Position numbers and translations under genes: made by a program. A DNA stretch of 64,000 nt from NCBI GenBank assembly GCA_948567375.1, contig OX419758.1:36533473-36597472 (forward strand), in the 5' to 3' direction. Origin of the DNA: Lunularia cruciata. Its lineage: Eukaryota > Streptophyta > Marchantiopsida > Lunulariales > Lunulariaceae. The notes under the pieces were generated by a model. That model ran no database searches. It saw only the letters and a list, made by a program, of their open reading frames with translations, and was not told the origin of the DNA. Positions 49,518 through 64,000 of this stretch are shown here, piece by piece (the first letter of the stretch is position 1; every line of letters begins with the position of its first letter).

Positions 49518-49527
49518 CAGATCGAAA

Positions 49528-59604
<10,077 letters not shown>

Positions 59605-59651
59605 ACCGTTCGTTTCTTGACGTCATACCCGGGCGTCAAGAAACGAACGGT
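59605..59651. repeat. Perfect 18-bp inverted repeat, 11-base loop
   Basis: Arms 59605-59622 (ACCGTTCGTTTCTTGACG) and 59634-59651 are exact reverse complements. The loop is TCATACCCGGG. No mobile element or gene adjoins it. Confidence 0.92.
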
Positions 59652-60399
59652 TTTCTAGGATTGTCTAAGTCCTCAATATTCACGTAGACTCATCAGAGTC
59701 ATCACCATACGTGGAAACCTGGACTTTAGGCACTCAAAATGCCAATGACGGTACGTTAAGCTACTTTGTTTGAACTGAAGTAGGAAAACCTGAATACTTA
59801 CTTCAAAGCCTTTCGATAGGAAAAGTGAAAATCCTCATCTGCAGGATCGGCCAGAGTAAATTCCTCACATGTGAATGAGTTATGCCTTCTATCAATCAGA
59901 AGCCCACTGCCAATCTTATGTCGTTTGTGGATGATATCTAGTCAAATATACTTATATAAAAATGGCATGAGGTTTCGAGTGAGTGAAATTTGTCAGGAAA
60001 TAATTTTATCGGCAAATCTTACAATTGTAAAGCTAAAGTGTGGTTTGTTTCCCTTTTTGTTGGGAAGTACAATCATTCTGATGAAGGTACATACGCATGT
60101 CAGAGTGTGAATGTTTGTATTCTCAATGCAAAAGCTGGAAGGGAAATGCTTTATAGCAATATTTTACCGTTCAAAGGTTCTTGTCCATCAGGTAATTAGA
60201 TATCATGTCCTGAGAGCAGAACACATGAAAGATCCAATCAGAAGTGGTATATAGGCACTGGAATCACGGTGTTGAGAAATGGCTCCAATCACATTGTATT
60301 GAAGTAAATGTCCTACCCACATGTGTCCATGGAGGTGACATCTTATCCTCAACAACAGAAAATTTCTGTGTGAAACATCGGTAGTCAATACAGGATAGC

Positions 60400-60437
60400 G
60401 ATTTACTCCTTTTCGCTCAAACGAAAAGGAGTAAATC
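60400..60437. repeat. Perfect 16-bp inverted repeat, 6-base loop
   Basis: Arms 60400-60415 (GATTTACTCCTTTTCG) and 60422-60437 are exact reverse complements around CTCAAA. Confidence 0.92.
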
Positions 60438-61915
60438 TTGAATGACCTTATGAAGAAGTCGATATCTCCTTGGTTTCTTCACAAAGAATACATAAATAGA
60501 AAATCGAGACATTCTCCAAATCCGTAGCAAAATTGGATATTTCACCTAATGTGGTTGTTTTTCATCCGGTCTAGTGGCTTGAAAGTCATGCAATCCCTAC
60601 TCGGTATTCCCAAGTGCTACACGGTTAGATAATGGTTGCAGTATCCATACTATTTCGACTAAAAGAAGAATGCCCCACTTGACAGATGCTAACAAACTGC
60701 GAAGTTTTTGCAAACTTTGTAACTGTTTTTTGTTATTATCCTTATCCAATATCTTCTGCACTCTCCCATATAACTCTGTCCAGATCAGGACGGATGCACT
60801 CACATCAGAGAGTTCTATGCATGTGTCACCCAACTACTGCAGATCTCCTCCACCTCCTAAAATGATTGTGTAGTATAAGCCACCAGCTGAGCCCGTTCTC
60901 TTGCTGACTAAGTAAATCTCCCAAGTCCCATGTAGTCTAACAAACTAGAAGATATCCATACTACCCGCTCTCCACAATAATATTTGACTTCAATTTAATA
61001 CTATAATCTCGTTCATCTTCTTGCACCACCTCTTCACCCCATTGACTGCATTGAGATCCTGGAAAGGTCTGGTGAAACGACACCTAGAAAGATGGGATGA
61101 AAACTCATCTCGTGAATCTGAATCAGCGCGTAATGCACCGCCCTTAACTGACATTGAACAAGTTCGATGGAGCACTAATCAGGAACGAGAGCGATGGAAT
61201 TTCCGATGCGGACTAGATATTTTCTTCAGATCGATGAGCACACTCTGAGATGGGGCTACATCTAGAGTGCAGACGTATTGCACCGACTTTGACCGTGTTG
61301 AAATTGCGCAAAAGAGGAGCACAAGTAACAGACCTTGGGCACGTCCAATGGGAAGACTTGTCCTTGCTAGTGAATGTGATGTGTGTATATGGGTGCAGCC
61401 TTTCTAAGATACAGACTTCAACCAGAAGAGAAGTTGCTGATAATATCAAGCACAGTAGACTTGTAACTATGAGATTTATCCATCTGAGAGATAATTTCAA
61501 TGTGTTACATATTGACGAACGATGGCTTGGATCTTCATTTGGAGAAGGTTCCAAATGTTCCAGACCCGACGCATGGATCCGACTGAGACATTCGTGCACC
61601 CCAAGTGCGCCTATGTGAATCAGATCATCATACTGTGAGTGTAAGAACCTTATCCAACCAACCACAATGAGATCTCAATCTGTTGTGGTGGGTTTTGCTT
61701 CGTGTCATCTCGATACGAAGAGTGTAGGAGATTCAGCATTTTCAGAAAGGACTTAAGTCCAAAGTGCCTGCCGGCCTACCGCCTGCCAGCAACTACTTCA
61801 GAATCTTCTATACCATAAGGGAAACTTCTGTGGAGCAAGCACTAGAGAACTTTGGGATAAACAGAGAAGTCTTGTAGCTCTCATTGTTGTCCTTTTAGAA
61901 TTACAGAGTACTCTG

Positions 61916-61947
61916 GACAATTTCTATTTGGGGAAATAGAAATTGTC
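61916..61947. repeat. Perfect 14-bp inverted repeat, 4-base loop
   Basis: Arms 61916-61929 (GACAATTTCTATTT) and 61934-61947 are exact reverse complements around GGGG. Confidence 0.92.
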
Positions 61948-64000
61948 ACCCACTAGTTTACCCACGAGGTAAACAAGATTCTCTATTGCAATTTCACCTT
62001 CTTGTTTTGTTTCCGTCTTAGAATACGTCTTTACCACAAAGATGTGAGCAAGGTTTGGATTGCAAATGAAATTTCGAGCTAAGGAGGAAAGGAGACAAAC
62101 TCTCCAATTTTTCAAGTATTCACGTTTTATTCACAACATTTTCTCACAGTGCGACTAAAGTGGAGACTAGTTGAAGTCTTCTGTCTTCGTCGTCCCATGG
62201 ACTGGACTATTTGTCCTCTCGATGATCAGAATTACAAGGATAAGCATGAGACTTTTACAGAAATAAAATATCATATGTTTTTCCAAAGTAACGCACCTCA
62301 AAAGTAATTCACATTACCGATCAGCCATTTCGATGAAACGATATCTTCCTCAGACAACCTATAACAAGTATGGGAGAAGTCCCAAATCTTTCATTTCCTT
62401 ATCATCCTGCAAGTGACCTTGTGAAAACTAGATCACAGTATATATAATGAAGAGGAGGTTCCCCATTCGTTCGCAACTGCACGGGCTTCGAGTACGATAG
62501 ATGTGCTTTATCCAGATATTCTAAGAGCATTAAATAAGAGATGTCGACCATGCAACTTCTCAACTTGACTAACATTTCGTGTATTCAAGGAAACCTCTCT
62601 CGAACAAGCATGAGAATCCTTGTCTTGAATATACTAGTTCAGCTCAAAAGTAACCGACATTTATCATTTCGAGAAATTCAATCTCCTTTGGGTTATCTTT
62701 GAGTCTCATTTGGGTAATATATTAAAAATTTCCTCAGTACAAAAGTCCAAGTACTTTAATAAAAGAGCTTCACGTTGCTTGTGCAGCTGAGGAGTTTAGA
62801 CCGGGCAGCTTTTTCAGTCCAATGGCGCCGTCTTCATCCTGTTGACACTTATCAGAAAATATCTATATCATGCAAAAGACTCTAGTACTGTCACTCCTAC
62901 CGATCGAAGTACTACTACTACCACCACCAGCGTAGCTTGTGATGATACCTCATAGAACCCAATTTTCTACTTGTAGACAGAGCTGCCATGGAGACATTGA
63001 GTTCGTTATGAAAACCACCTGTCCAGCCCCTCATCCTATACGACATTACTTCAGGTTCCGCCAATGGTTTGAAGGAAAGCACCATTGGCAAAATTTTGCT
63101 GGCTGATAGCTAGACTCTCTGCTCTCTCACGAGCTTCTCTTGTTCACACAATGAGACTGTGAACGTAGTCCACAAGTGCAAGCTCACGAGCTCTTCATGA
63201 GCGAGTAGGAGTTGAGGACATGTGTATGATTAGAGAGCTATGTCGACTGGATTGCTTTGATGATTTGCAGTCTTGTCTTGTAGAAAGAAAAGTGAAGCAT
63301 CTTTGTTGAAAAAGTGAGGGGCGAGAAGGCAAATTTGTGACAACAACAGAAGGCTGTTCGAAATAAAAGCAAGGGAATATGAACCCATGCAAGTGGACTA
63401 CTGAAGCATTATGATTGTCCCTTTGTCCGGTTGTTCGGAGCTCACGAAAAGAACTGGAAAGACCAAAGTAGCTGCGATGCAGCATAATCATCGTCAGACT
63501 TCCTTCCCCATAAAAGCGAACGAACGGATTGCAAAATTAATCCAGAAGTACCGAATACTGATGCTGCTGCGTCTAGATCTCAGAGTTTCTATGAGATGAT
63601 GAACTTTAATTTTCTAATTATTTTCCTTTGCTCGACTTCAGTGCGACAAGTAACTCGCTGATGGAAGCCGAGATACTGTTTCTTGGCCTTGTTTGATTCA
63701 TCAAGACAAAGACACTAGACTCGGTTTACTTCTTAGATGACAATAAAGGAGTACAAGCTATGAGTTTAGACTACTAGATGTCATCAAGCGTATGTTTGTA
63801 AAAAAGATATTTGATTTGATTTGAATTTGAGTCATTAGTGTGTATCGTTGCTGTTTCTCAGCCTCAGCTTGAGATATGCTCAAATGCTCCAAAAACTGGT
63901 TGAGACTCTGGTACTGGTAGACTAAACCTTAAAGCTAGTTCGACCTTTTCTTGTAATTACGCGATCATTGAACTGTTCGGCCAGGTGTATGCAGATCAAA

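Larger units (their letters stand above)
59652..64000. other. Intergenic DNA, no gene recognised
   Basis: Only short frames. Two more perfect palindromes are listed separately. The stretch 60990-61670 has open frames on both strands, and the phrase LHIDERW (plus) recalls the first catalytic Asp of plant mariner transposases, but the rest does not support it. Confidence 0.5.

Noticed and set aside
60990..61670. Possible decayed mariner transposase (LHIDERW on the plus strand).
   Set aside because: Only one short motif resembles the family; upstream and downstream residues do not align in any single frame and no terminal inverted repeats are seen. A translated search against plant mariners would decide.

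Overview
The window is nuclear DNA of a land plant. The evidence is a plant-type SMC6 gene split into many short exons, a class II trehalose-6-phosphate synthase gene with the three-exon layout usual for that class, plant-style Copia LTRs with an initiator-Met tRNA primer site, and long intergenic tracts with no coding content. A bryophyte or other seedless plant is only a guess; nothing seen fixes the species.

Layout. 1-6570 (+): the 3' two-fifths to two-thirds of SMC6 (hinge, second coiled coil, C-terminal ATPase head); 19 exons can be joined with every phase agreeing. 6571-11156: AT-rich intergenic DNA with three small tandem duplications. 11157-12722: promoter and long G/A-rich leader of the TPS gene, holding a 59-codon upstream ORF in strong start context. 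12723-15641 (+): complete class II TPS/TPP-like protein of 887 residues. 15642-21139: 3' flank with no recognised gene. 21140-47150: a dense block of one repeat family, with a solo LTR (24652-25052, minus strand) and a decayed, 3'-truncated Copia element (42188-45378). 47151-64000: non-coding DNA with short tandem repeats, microsatellites, a 47-bp member of the same repeat family, and several perfect short-loop palindromes.

The main discovery is the repeat family of the central block. More than 20 copies, all on the + strand, share one 3' end: a hairpin (CCGTTC-NNN-GAACGG) followed by CTTCTGYTCTCRTNTACC. Their 5' ends stop at different places. At eight or more sites the copy is flanked by direct repeats of 10-20 bp that read as target-site duplications, and the target nearly always starts with ATAT. 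This is the signature of target-primed retroposition (LINE/SINE type), but there is no poly(A) tail and no ORF. The longer copies also carry a conserved cassette that looks like branch point, 3' splice site, an 11-nt exon and a 5' splice site. Copies are nested head to tail, so the block seems to have grown by repeated insertion at the ATAT junctions of older copies, plus local tandem duplication.

The two host genes have no obvious functional link: SMC6 acts in genome maintenance, the TPS protein in sugar signalling. All repeat alignments were made by eye; boundaries carry an error of a few bases.
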